From: Rhodothermales bacterium
GTDB lineage: Bacteria; Bacteroidota; Rhodothermia; Rhodothermales; JANQRZ01
DNA: 64,000 bases
Direction: 5' to 3'
Assembly (NCBI GenBank): GCA_028284265.1
Contig: JANQRZ010000011.1
Span: 91,691 to 155,690 of the forward strand
This document shows positions 42,678 to 50,990 of the stretch, piece by piece (the first letter of the stretch is position 1; every line of letters starts with the position of its first letter). The notes below the pieces were generated by a model. The model was not told the origin of the DNA. It made no database searches and was given only the letters and a program-made list of their open reading frames with translations. The translations under genes and the position numbers were made by a program.

Positions 42678-43271
42678 ATGCGTGAGTACGACCAGATCGC
42701 GGCGTGGTACGCCTCGGTGCGCGACCCTGAGGCTGGCCTAGCGGACCTCGCCACTTTTGCCGGCTCGCTCCAGTCGGGAGCGACTGTCCTTGACCTCGGC
42801 TGCGGCAACGGTATCCCGGTATCCCGATTTCTCCTCGGAGAAGGGTTCAGTGTGGTCGGGATCGATAGCTCCCCGACAATGGTGGCGAGGTACCGGGCGA
42901 ACTTCCCTTCCATCCCTGTGCGATGCACGCAAGCACAGGAGTCAGACTTTGCGGATGAGACGTTCGATGCCGTCGTCGCATGGGGCGTGCTGTTTCACCT
43001 CTCGGAGACGGATCAAGCGCTCCTTATCGAGAAGGTATCCCGGTGGCTCAAACCGGATGGGTGGTTTATGTTCACATCAGGAAAAGCAAGAGGCACAACG
43101 GAGAGCGAGATGAACCATGTGCGTTTCGGCTATGTCTCGCTGGGCCGGGACATGTACCGCCGTCTGGCCGAGCAATCGGGCTTGCGCTGGATCAGGGACT
43201 ACACCAACGACTGGGACAACTACGTCTACGTCGTCCAGAAGGCGCAACCGACCGCCGGGGGCAGCGACTAG
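42678..43271 (+). CDS. Class I SAM-dependent methyltransferase
   Basis: This protein of about 197 residues has a Rossmann-type SAM site ('VLDLGCGNGIPVSRFLL', motif I), an acidic residue at the end of strand 2 ('VVGIDSSPTMV') and motif 'VVAWGVLFHLSETDQ'. It is a small-molecule or unknown-substrate methyltransferase of the Methyltransf_25/11 type. ATG 42678 is the likely start; an earlier GTG at 42663 overlaps the tonB stop. It converges on the folK-kinase fusion with an overlap of 4 bp. No pathway partner is evident. Confidence 0.85.
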   Translation: MREYDQIAAWYASVRDPEAGLADLATFAGSLQSGATVLDLGCGNGIPVSRFLLGEGFSVVGIDSSPTMVARYRANFPSIPVRCTQAQESDFADETFDAVVAWGVLFHLSETDQALLIEKVSRWLKPDGWFMFTSGKARGTTESEMNHVRFGYVSLGRDMYRRLAEQSGLRWIRDYTNDWDNYVYVVQKAQPTAGGSD

Positions 43272-44479
43272 AGCAGATCGAGTTGGGCTTCAGCGGCGGG
43301 ATTAAAGTGGACGGTGCCGGGCCGACCGGCCATCGCGGCGATCTGGCGGACAAGCCGGTCGAAATCGTCGGGGTTGTTGACGAAGTCGATGGTCGTGCCG
43401 TCGATGATGAGAAGCGGACCCCTCACGTAATGCTTGAAGTAGCGGTCGTAAGCGTCTGCCACTTCCGATATGTAACCCCGATCCATGTTCTTCTCGTAGT
43501 CCCGACCCCGGCGTGCGATATTCTGCATCAGCCGGTCCACGGAGCTTTGGAGATAGACCACGAGATCAGGCTGCGGCGTTGCCGTCTCCATCAGCCCGAA
43601 GAGGGTCTCGTAGAGCTGAAGCTCGTCGCCGCCCAAGGTAATGTGGGCGAAGATGCGGTCCTTGTCGAAGGTGTAGTCGGCGACGGTCGCGTGATGGAAC
43701 AGGTCGCCCGCGCCAAGCTCTTTCTGCTGACGGAATCGGCTGGCGAGGAACGCGAGTTGGGTGTGGAACGCCCACCGCACCGCATCGCGGTAGAAGTCCG
43801 GCAGGAAGGGGTTCTCTTCAAACTCTTCGAGCACGAGCCGCGCGCCCATCCGCTCGGCGAGGAGCCGTGCCAGCGAAGTCTTCCCTGCCCCAATCACACC
43901 TTCAACGGCGACGTACCGGAGCGCGTCAGGCAAGAGTGGCTGGGTGTCCGCGAGCGACGGGTCGAGGCGGTGGGCTGTCCGACGTATCGGGCCGTCGTCG
44001 GGACACGCTTCGAGCAGATGGCGGACGGAGGTATGGAGGACAGGAACGACGAGGTCCGGGGCCAGATCGACGAGGGGCTGAAGGACGAACCGGCGCTCGG
44101 CGAGGCGGGGGTGCGGCACGGCGAGTGCCTCGCTGCGAATCACGCGGTTGTCGTAGAGCAGCAGGTCGAGATCGAGCGTGCGCGGTGCCCAGCGCTCGCG
44201 CCGCTCGCGGCCTGCACTCCGCTCGATGCGACGGAAGAGCGCGAGCAGCAGGTCCGGTTCCAGCGTCGTCCGCAGTTCGGCGACAGCGTTGAGGTACGGT
44301 GGCTGACTCTCGCTACCTTCGAGCGTGTGAGCTTTGGTCTCGTAGACCGGTGAGACGGCAGCGGCGCGAACCTCCGGCTCGGCAGCGAGAACCCGGATCG
44401 CCGTCCGTAGCTGCGCCGCCCGGTCGCCCACGTTCGCGCCTAGACCGACGAATACCCGTGCTTCTCCTCGCTCGCTCAT
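43268..44479 (-). CDS. folK: HPPK (FolK) fused to a deoxynucleoside kinase
   Basis: This is a 403-residue two-domain protein. Residues 1-170 are HPPK, which transfers pyrophosphate to 6-hydroxymethyl-dihydropterin in folate synthesis: 'VFVGLGANVGDRAAQL' and the signature 'RWAPRTLDLDLLLYDNR' at 96-112. Residues 186-403 are a deoxynucleoside kinase (dNK/dGK-dAK type), with P-loop 'EGVIGAGKTSLARLLAE' at 193-209, 'FDKDRIFAH' and a lid-like 'RRGRDYEKNMDRGY'. The linker is short, so both domains can fold separately. The ATG overlaps the folB stop by four bases, so folB and this gene are coupled. The fusion joins folate and dNTP salvage functions in one chain. Confidence 0.9.
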   Translation of the reverse strand: MSERGEARVFVGLGANVGDRAAQLRTAIRVLAAEPEVRAAAVSPVYETKAHTLEGSESQPPYLNAVAELRTTLEPDLLLALFRRIERSAGRERRERWAPRTLDLDLLLYDNRVIRSEALAVPHPRLAERRFVLQPLVDLAPDLVVPVLHTSVRHLLEACPDDGPIRRTAHRLDPSLADTQPLLPDALRYVAVEGVIGAGKTSLARLLAERMGARLVLEEFEENPFLPDFYRDAVRWAFHTQLAFLASRFRQQKELGAGDLFHHATVADYTFDKDRIFAHITLGGDELQLYETLFGLMETATPQPDLVVYLQSSVDRLMQNIARRGRDYEKNMDRGYISEVADAYDRYFKHYVRGPLLIIDGTTIDFVNNPDDFDRLVRQIAAMAGRPGTVHFNPAAEAQLDLL

Positions 44480-44883
44480 GCGCCCTCCCCTTGTGGTCGC
44501 CCCGCCCGGTACACGACCTCGGCACGGTCCACCGACCCGCCGACCGGCGGGTTCGCCTTACGGACGGTCACCTCGGCATACTCGACGATCTCGAACGATT
44601 CCAGCACTGCGTGCGCAATCAGGTAGGCCAGCTTCTCTATCAGGTAAAACTTGTTGCCCGTGACGTGGTCACGTATGAGCGTGTAGACCTGCTCATAGTC
44701 GACCGTCCTGTCGAGATCGTCGTGCTCGGCAGCGGCGCGGAAGTCAAGGTCCATCGCCACGTCCACCTCGTAGCGCCCGCCGATACGGTGCTCCTCCTGC
44801 ATCACGCCGTGATGCGCGTAGAAGACGGCGTTGACGAGCCGGACGGTGCCGGTCGAATCGGTGTGACGAGAGGAGTCAGGCAT
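44476..44883 (-). CDS. folB: Dihydroneopterin aldolase
   Basis: This 135-residue enzyme converts dihydroneopterin to 6-hydroxymethyl-dihydropterin, the substrate of the HPPK domain encoded next. Family features are 'NAVFYAHHGVMQEEHRIG' with the catalytic region, 'YEVDVAMDLDF', 'DRTVDYEQVYTLIRDHV' and 'VRKANPPVGGSVDRAEV'. The start at ATG 44883 removes an upstream Arg-rich frame that belongs to other genes. It lies 53 bp after the small membrane protein gene and overlaps folK by ATGA. Confidence 0.93.
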   Translation of the reverse strand: MPDSSRHTDSTGTVRLVNAVFYAHHGVMQEEHRIGGRYEVDVAMDLDFRAAAEHDDLDRTVDYEQVYTLIRDHVTGNKFYLIEKLAYLIAHAVLESFEIVEYAEVTVRKANPPVGGSVDRAEVVYRAGRPQGEGA

Positions 44884-44936
44884 AGGAGGCGATGGGGGTG
44901 ACGCAAAGATAGCGACAGTAGCGACAGCGTCCTGTC

Positions 44937-45167
44937 CTATCTCCTCTCCCCTTTTTTCTTCCGGTCCCGAATCAGCCGGACGATGAGCAGCACGGGCAGC
45001 GCTCCGTGCCAGAAGAGATCGAAGATGTCTTCTGGCCGGGTGAGTTCTCCGGCGACGAGCCACTTGATATCGCGCCACAGGTGCGGCTCCGGCACGAAGG
45101 GCGCGAGGGCCATGAAGACCGCCCCGGCGCTCAGGATGCCGAGCGGAATACGGTCGAGCCAGCGCAT
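44937..45167 (-). CDS. Small membrane protein, unknown
   Basis: This 76-residue protein has two hydrophobic segments ('IPLGILSAGAVFMALAPFV' and 'LFWHGALPVLLIVRLI') and a basic C-terminal tail ('RDRKKKGERR') likely in the cytoplasm. Its ATG overlaps the stop of the P460-like lipoprotein gene by one base (TGATG), so the two are translationally coupled. This places it with the heme protein operon. RND/transport-type small subunits sometimes look like this, but I do not recognise the family. Confidence 0.6.
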   Translation of the reverse strand: MRWLDRIPLGILSAGAVFMALAPFVPEPHLWRDIKWLVAGELTRPEDIFDLFWHGALPVLLIVRLIRDRKKKGERR

Positions 45168-46123
45168 CAGAAACCGAGAGTTTGTAGGAGCGATGCATCC
45201 TCGGAGGCGAGCCGTCCGGCGTCGCGGTCGGCGATCAGCTTGGAGACGAAGAGGGTGCCGTAGAGACCGAGCACGGTGTCGCTCCGCTTGGCGTGCTCGT
45301 TGAAGAAGGTGACGATCTCGGCGTTTCGCATATCACTGCCGACCCGGATGCCGCGTGGTCCGAACGGCCCGTCGGGCGCGGCGGCAGGAAAGCTCTTCTC
45401 CGGCTCGAACAGCTTCTGTCCGAAGTGGCAGCCGATGCACTGTATGGGACTCTGGAGCGGGCGCGGCTCGGTCGCCGTCGCCGAAGCGAGCGCACCGTCC
45501 GCGCCGTAGACGAAGAAGTCCCAGAAGCCGTCGGCACGCTTCTGCATTACCGTCGTCTCAGCCAAGTCGCCGTCAAGCCGATGCTCCCCGACAAGCGCGG
45601 TGCCGACCGGATAGATCAACTGCTCGTCGTTGGCCTGGTACCCTTCGAGCGCCGACCGTAGGCTCGCCATCGGGGCGAAGATGTGCCGCCGGGCGTTTGT
45701 CATCACGCCGTCGATCTCGACCGTGAACCACGCCGAATCGCTCTCGGCATAGGGCACACTGCTGCGAAAGGCGTCGAGCATCGGCGGGAGATTGCGAGCG
45801 TCGGCATACGTCCGGTCAATGAAATCGACGAACTCGTCCCAATCGATCCGGCCATCGCCATCCGCATTGGCACTGTCGAGCGCAGGTCGCCAGCGTGCTT
45901 CCAGCTTGTCGGGGTGCAAGCGATACGTGCCCTCGCCCGACAGCACCCCCGCCTCGAACGCATCGCCTCCGTCCGAGCCGAGATAGGAGCCGAGGTAAAA
46001 ACGCAGCAGTCGCTCCGGGTCGCGCTTGTCGAGATCGAGCCGCAACCCATCTGCATTACTCCCACCACCGCACCCGGTGAGCGAGAGGAGCATCGCAAAA
46101 GCGAGAGCAAGCGGTCGTCTCAT
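45167..46123 (-). CDS. Lipoprotein with an EF-hand and a cytochrome P460-like heme domain
   Basis: This 318-residue lipoprotein has the lipobox 'LLSLTGCGGG' (Cys18). A canonical EF-hand calcium loop occupies 86-97 ('NADGDGRIDWDE'). Residues 168-240 resemble cytochrome P460: 'YPVGTALVGEH', 'TVMQKRADGFWDFFVY', and the c-type heme site 'CIGCH' (C229, C232, H233). P460 proteins carry a heme c cross-linked to a lysine and oxidise hydroxylamine or bind NO; K195 is the only Lys just before the heme region that I would test. Membrane-anchored, facing periplasm or outside. It overlaps the seven-heme gene upstream by ATGA. Confidence 0.65.
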   Translation of the reverse strand: MRRPLALAFAMLLSLTGCGGGSNADGLRLDLDKRDPERLLRFYLGSYLGSDGGDAFEAGVLSGEGTYRLHPDKLEARWRPALDSANADGDGRIDWDEFVDFIDRTYADARNLPPMLDAFRSSVPYAESDSAWFTVEIDGVMTNARRHIFAPMASLRSALEGYQANDEQLIYPVGTALVGEHRLDGDLAETTVMQKRADGFWDFFVYGADGALASATATEPRPLQSPIQCIGCHFGQKLFEPEKSFPAAAPDGPFGPRGIRVGSDMRNAEIVTFFNEHAKRSDTVLGLYGTLFVSKLIADRDAGRLASEDASLLQTLGF

Positions 46124-48177
46124 CTGCCGAGTTGGGCGAGGTAGGCGCGGGCGCGCTGATCGTTGGGGTTCAGAACGAGGAGGCGCTCGAACATTCGGCG
46201 GGCGTCGGCGGTGCGGCCGAGTTGGGTGTAGGCCACGCCGAGGTTGCCATAAGCGGGCGCGTAGTCGGGCCGCGCCTCCGTCGCTACTTCGAGTTGCTCG
46301 ATGGCCTCGTCAATTCGCTCCTTCAGCAGGTACACCGAACCGAGGTTCACACGCGCCTCGGCGAACAGTGGGTCGAGACGAACAGCACCCGCAAGAGCGG
46401 AGACCGCTTCGTCCGTTCGGCCTGCCTGAAGGTGGATGAACCCGAGGTTGTTCCATGCTGCCGGGTGGTGCAGCGAGTCGGTCCCGATGGCCGCTTCGAG
46501 CTGGGCAATCGCCGCGTCGGTCTGCCCGGTCGCATCAAGCGCCTCGGCGAACGCGATGCGCGCTTCCACAAGGAGCGGCTGCATCTCGACCGCACGACGC
46601 AGTGGTTCGAGGGCGGCCTCGGGCCTGCCCTGCCGATTGCGTGTGACGCCCACCCAGTACGCCGCCCACACATCGTCAGGGTATGCTCCGACGGCTTCGC
46701 CGAGCACGCGCTCTGCCGCACCGAGCGAGTCCAATTCCATCAGCGCCCGACCGAGTGCCACGCGAACGTCGGAACCGTCGACTCCGGCGACGAGACCGCT
46801 GCGCAGGCCACGAACAACCTCCGGCAAATAGGCAGGCAGGCGGTGCTGCGTTTCATAGAGATGGAATGTGGCGAGGGCTGCTTCGACTTCCGCCTCCGCG
46901 GGCGTCTTCTCGGCCTCGCCATCAAGTAGATTAACGAGCGTGAACGGCTCGGTCTGCTGTTCCTCGCGCTCGATCAGGCCCGGCGTTCGGGCAGGCGGTA
47001 GCTCGCGGCGGATCCAGTGATCGGTGAACGAGACGTGCGGGATGTCGGACGTGCCGCCGACCTGAAGGTGGCAACTTACACAGTCGCCCGTCATCGCCTC
47101 AGCGATGGTCTCGACCTCGGGCCGCTCGCATACAGGCTCGGCTTGGTCCTCCCCCCCGTCGTGGCAGCTTCGGCACGTCGCGTTGAAGGCGTCGGGGCCG
47201 AACTCGGCAGTGGGTTGGTGCGGGTCGTGGCAGGTGGTGCAGGTCATCGCGCTCTCTTTAAAGCACGCGCTGAGGGCGAGGCGGAGACCGTGCGAGGCGA
47301 TCCCGAAATCGTTGGGGTCTTCAATCTTGTCAAGGCGAGCGAAGACACTCCGATGGGCGACAAGCGCTTTGCCGGGACGGAAGGTCGTCGGGTCCTCACC
47401 GGGCTGAAAGACGGTGATGCCTTCAAGGTGGCACTGCTGGCAGACGGCGAGTTGGAGGCTCCGCTCCAGCTTCGCCGGGTTGACGACGTTCTCGACTTCG
47501 TCCGGCTCGATGCCCGCCAGCCAGCCTTCGACGTGCGCCTCGCCCGGCCCGTGACACCGCTCACAGGTAATCCCGAGCGGGAGGTCCGCGTAGTGGTTCT
47601 GCGTGAACGGCGTGAGGTCCGGGTTGCCGTTGTGGCACGTCACACATTCCAGGTTGGCCGGGCGGCTGAAGCGGCTGTTGCTCGCCCGGTAGCCGGGACT
47701 CATATCCCACAGTTCGCGCTCGACGTACCACGTCAACGGCATCTCCGTGACAAACCCGTTCTCATGCATGAGGTACGACCGCGTCGCGTTCCCGCTGCCG
47801 ACGACGTAGGCGGCACGGTGGACCCGCTCGTAGGTTACGCGCCCCCGACCGTCGCGCCGGAACTCGCGCTGAAAGAGGGTATCGCCCCGGACGAGGGCTT
47901 GATAGAAGTACCCCGTAACCTCATTCGACACGACCGTCCCTCGTCCCTCGGCGTCGAACTTCTCCGGGGCCGTCACCCGCTCGAAGCGCGAGACCGACCG
48001 GCCCATGCCGGTCCGGTGGTAGCTCGCGTAGAGGTCTTCGTGGCACGACGCGCACGCCTCATCGCCGACATACGCTACCTCCGTCAAAGCACCCGTTTCC
48101 GGCTCTACCGATGCATGGCGAGTACACCCCACCCCGACTAGCGTGGCAAGAACAACGAGCAGTGAGGCAAGGCGCAT
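46120..48177 (-). CDS. Seven-heme cytochrome c lipoprotein with TPR domain
   Basis: This 685-residue lipoprotein has lipid Cys18 in 'LVGVGCTRH'. Seven CxxCH heme motifs follow in residues 42-400: CASCH, CVTCH, CERCH, CQQCH, CTTCH, CRSCH and CVSCH. The order and spacing recall cytochrome c554/NrfA-like multiheme folds. Residues about 430-685 form five to six tetratricopeptide repeats ('AAWNNLGFIHLQAGRTDEAV', 'AYGNLGVAYTQLGRTADA'). Such heme-TPR fusions occur in Bacteroidota and Planctomycetes with unknown electron partners. It heads the operon with the P460-like lipoprotein and the small membrane protein. Confidence 0.85.
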   Translation of the reverse strand: MRLASLLVVLATLVGVGCTRHASVEPETGALTEVAYVGDEACASCHEDLYASYHRTGMGRSVSRFERVTAPEKFDAEGRGTVVSNEVTGYFYQALVRGDTLFQREFRRDGRGRVTYERVHRAAYVVGSGNATRSYLMHENGFVTEMPLTWYVERELWDMSPGYRASNSRFSRPANLECVTCHNGNPDLTPFTQNHYADLPLGITCERCHGPGEAHVEGWLAGIEPDEVENVVNPAKLERSLQLAVCQQCHLEGITVFQPGEDPTTFRPGKALVAHRSVFARLDKIEDPNDFGIASHGLRLALSACFKESAMTCTTCHDPHQPTAEFGPDAFNATCRSCHDGGEDQAEPVCERPEVETIAEAMTGDCVSCHLQVGGTSDIPHVSFTDHWIRRELPPARTPGLIEREEQQTEPFTLVNLLDGEAEKTPAEAEVEAALATFHLYETQHRLPAYLPEVVRGLRSGLVAGVDGSDVRVALGRALMELDSLGAAERVLGEAVGAYPDDVWAAYWVGVTRNRQGRPEAALEPLRRAVEMQPLLVEARIAFAEALDATGQTDAAIAQLEAAIGTDSLHHPAAWNNLGFIHLQAGRTDEAVSALAGAVRLDPLFAEARVNLGSVYLLKERIDEAIEQLEVATEARPDYAPAYGNLGVAYTQLGRTADARRMFERLLVLNPNDQRARAYLAQLGR

Positions 48178-48358
48178 GGCGGAGCTTGAACGAGGTGACC
48201 GTGAAGATACCGCAGGGCTATACCGCCGTCAGGGCTATGCTTTAACTGACCGACCGTCCGCCAAGGTGGGGTCAGGTGCCAGAGGGATTTCGAGGTACCC
48301 TAGTGGTCTCCCCTTCTCAAGAACCGGTATTCTTGTCTCCCTTGCTGCCTCCGCTTCT

Positions 48359-49576
48359 ATGGAACCGATCGCTTTCAACTTGTGGACCTTCGTTCTGCTT
48401 GCCGCAGCCTTACACGGCACAGGTCTCTTCGTTTTGCTCATCCGTCGGACACGCGGAGAACGCCGCACCCAGATCGCCCTAGCTGCACTGGTGCTCGTCA
48501 TCGTTCTGCTGCTGGTGGACTATAGCCTGATGATCGGCGGGTTTGATGGCCGGTGGCCCGTACTGGGGCAGAGCCTCGACCTGTGCTGGTACCTCGTAGG
48601 CCCGCTCTTTTATGGCTACATCCGATTCTTCCTGCCCGGCCGTTCTCGCTGGGCTCCAGAAGATGCGCTTCACCTTCTCCCGGTTCTGCTCGTCTTGATT
48701 GGCACCGCCTCGGCCCTGTTTGCGCCTGAAGAGGTCCGCCGAGCCATCGCCTCTGTTCCAGCAGCGACGACCCGGATATTCGCGCTCTACTTCTCGCTAC
48801 TCTTCTTACAGTCGCTGGCCTATGCCTATATCACCACGGCTCTCGTACGTGAATACGCGCAGGGCTACCGCCAAGAAGCCGCCGGGGCAACGGCTGTGCA
48901 TCTCGAAGGGCTTCAGCGGCTGTTGCTGGTGTTCTGGGTGTATACCGGCATGATGGCGATCAACGTCGGGCTTTTGCTTTTCACCGGCGATTACTGGCTC
49001 GAGTTGGATTACCTCGTCCCGTTAACACTGGCCGGACTGGTCTACGTTCTGGGCTACCTACACCTCCGCTCACCCGAATGGTTGCTCCCTCCCCTCACAC
49101 TGCCCCCAGCCTCTGCTGCCCTATCGCCATCGACCGAGACCAGCCCAGAGGTGCATCGCCATGCCGAACGCTTACAAGCGCTGATGGAAGACGAACACCC
49201 TTATCTGAATCCCGACCTTCGCCTCACCGACCTCGCCGATCAACTTGGCATCTCCGACCGCACCCTTTCGCAAGTCTTCCGAGAAGCCCTGTCGGAAAAC
49301 TTCTACGATGTGGTGAATGGCCATCGCGTCGAGGCTGTGAAGCGACGCCTCGCAGACCCTTCTCAGGATCACCTGACCGTCCTCGGGATCGCACTGGAAT
49401 CAGGGTTCAGTAGCAAAGCATCCTTCAACCGAGTGTTCAAGCAAAAAACGGCAATGACACCGTCGGCGTACCGTACCTCGGCACGTCAGGCTGCGCACCT
49501 GCCTGAAGACCCGGCATTTACGTCGGCGGTGACCAATTCGATTCAACACGAACACGCCAAAGAGAACTGGCAATAG
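48359..49576 (+). CDS. AraC-family regulator with membrane N-terminal half
   Basis: This protein of about 405 residues begins at ATG 48359; the open frame further upstream overlaps the start of the divergent cytochrome gene and lacks family features. The first 240 residues contain six to seven hydrophobic segments (for example 'LWTFVLLAAALHGTGLFVLL'). The C-terminal 110 residues carry two AraC helix-turn-helices ('LRLTDLADQLGISDRTLSQV' and 'VLGIALESGFSSKASFNRVF'). Such membrane-anchored AraC proteins are common in Bacteroidota and probably sense a membrane or periplasmic signal. The T9SS protein gene downstream (103 bp) may be a target. Confidence 0.85.
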   Translation: MEPIAFNLWTFVLLAAALHGTGLFVLLIRRTRGERRTQIALAALVLVIVLLLVDYSLMIGGFDGRWPVLGQSLDLCWYLVGPLFYGYIRFFLPGRSRWAPEDALHLLPVLLVLIGTASALFAPEEVRRAIASVPAATTRIFALYFSLLFLQSLAYAYITTALVREYAQGYRQEAAGATAVHLEGLQRLLLVFWVYTGMMAINVGLLLFTGDYWLELDYLVPLTLAGLVYVLGYLHLRSPEWLLPPLTLPPASAALSPSTETSPEVHRHAERLQALMEDEHPYLNPDLRLTDLADQLGISDRTLSQVFREALSENFYDVVNGHRVEAVKRRLADPSQDHLTVLGIALESGFSSKASFNRVFKQKTAMTPSAYRTSARQAAHLPEDPAFTSAVTNSIQHEHAKENWQ

Positions 49577-49678
49577 GTCTCATCGAGGTCTATGAGACCT
49601 GCCGAAGAGGTTAGTGAGTCGCTTCGCGACTCTAGGCTGCGGAGGTTCGGTGCTTTCCACATACACCTCCTCCCGCTT

Positions 49679-50872
49679 ATGCCTCGCCTTGTTACGCTGC
49701 TCTTTGCCTCGCTCGTCTTGCCTTTCGCTTCATCCGCTTGGGCGCAACCCGTCATCGTCGATACGATTGTTCCTCCCGGCTCCGCCATTGACGACGCCCT
49801 CATCGTCGGACCCGACGGCGCGCTCTATGGTTCGCGGTGGGGGGCCTTTGACGCCCAGCCCGGCCGCACGACTACACGCGTTGACCTCAGCGACTTCTCC
49901 ACCTCGACCTATGTCGACAACCTCACCCACTCGAACGGCCTAGCTTTCGATACCGAAGGCAACCTCTACGTAGCCAACTTCGGTGAGGCTATTCTGGAGC
50001 GCATCGCACCCGATGGCACCCGCACCACCTACGCGACAGCTACTTCTGGCAACCTCTCCGGCGTTCTGATTCACCCAACCACCGGCGTAGTCTACGTCAC
50101 CAACTACGTTAATGACACCGTTGGGATTGCCACAGGCGACAGCTCCATCGCGCCGTTTCTCAGCAACGACGGCATACCACCCGAACTAAACGGCCCGGTC
50201 GGAATGGCAGTGGACGATTCGGGCCACCTCTACGTCTCGAATTTCAACGATGGCAAGATATTCCGTGTCGCTGAGTCGGGCGACCTCACAGAGATCGCCG
50301 ACCTAGACGGCCAGCCCAACGCGACGACCGGCTTCATTGCCTATGCCAATGGCCACCTGTACGCGACAAGCTTCAGCCGCAATGTCATCGAAGAGGTCTC
50401 GCTCGCCGATGGCACCGTTCGCATCCTCGCTGGAACCGGCACGGCTGGATCAGCAGATGGCCCTGGTAACAGGGCTCAATTCAATGCCCCCAACGGCATC
50501 GCGGCGAGTGTCACTGGCGACACACTCTATGTCTCAGATGCCTCTCCTCGCTCGGTGCGGCGCATCATTCTGAACAGGGCAACCAATACTGAGGCAGACA
50601 TCCCTGATGCCACTATTCTCCGGCTCGATGTATATCCAAACCCGAGTGACGGGCAGGCCGAGGTGCGTCTCCATCTGCCCGAGCGCGGTGCGCTGCGCCT
50701 CGCCGTCTTCGATGTGCTTGGGCGCGAGGTCGAGGTGCTACACGAGGGACCGGCCGAAGCCGGGGTTCACCGCCTCGGGTTCGACGCAACGAGGCTTCCA
50801 GCAGGAAACTACCTCGTTCACTTGACAACCCCCTCGGGCGCTCAGGCAGTGCGGCTGACCCTCCTCCGCTAA
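49679..50872 (+). CDS. Secreted NHL/SMP-30-like propeller protein with T9SS tail
   Basis: This protein of about 397 residues has signal peptide 'VLPFASSAWAQ' (start ATG 49679). Residues about 25-300 hold repeated beta-propeller blades, each of the form 'DSGHLYVSNFNDGKIFRV' or 'EGNLYVANFGEAILERI', as in NHL/SMP-30-like proteins, which may bind ligands or act as lactonases. The C-terminal 80 residues are a T9SS sorting domain ('RLDVYPNPSDGQAEVRL' to 'AVRLTLLR'). It is exported to the cell surface or medium. Likely target or cargo is unknown. Confidence 0.8.
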   Translation: MPRLVTLLFASLVLPFASSAWAQPVIVDTIVPPGSAIDDALIVGPDGALYGSRWGAFDAQPGRTTTRVDLSDFSTSTYVDNLTHSNGLAFDTEGNLYVANFGEAILERIAPDGTRTTYATATSGNLSGVLIHPTTGVVYVTNYVNDTVGIATGDSSIAPFLSNDGIPPELNGPVGMAVDDSGHLYVSNFNDGKIFRVAESGDLTEIADLDGQPNATTGFIAYANGHLYATSFSRNVIEEVSLADGTVRILAGTGTAGSADGPGNRAQFNAPNGIAASVTGDTLYVSDASPRSVRRIILNRATNTEADIPDATILRLDVYPNPSDGQAEVRLHLPERGALRLAVFDVLGREVEVLHEGPAEAGVHRLGFDATRLPAGNYLVHLTTPSGAQAVRLTLLR

Positions 50873-50890
50873 AGTTCTATCGCGATACCC

Positions 50891-50933
50891 CGGCACAGGC
50901 TCTCCTGAAGAAATCCTCGCAGAGCCTGTGCCG
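50891..50933. other. Long hairpin between convergent genes
   Basis: 'cggcacaggctct' (50891-50903) and 'agagcctgtgccg' (50921-50933) form a perfect 13-bp stem with a 17-base loop. It lies 18 bp after the NHL-like gene and 58 bp from the stop of the pfkB gene. There is no T-run on either side. It may be a dispersed intergenic palindrome or a processed terminator. Confidence 0.5.
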
Positions 50934-50990
50934 AACCCAGTCGAAGCGCATGACAGCCGACTTTGGAAAAGGTTCTAGTCGCTGTCCCCG

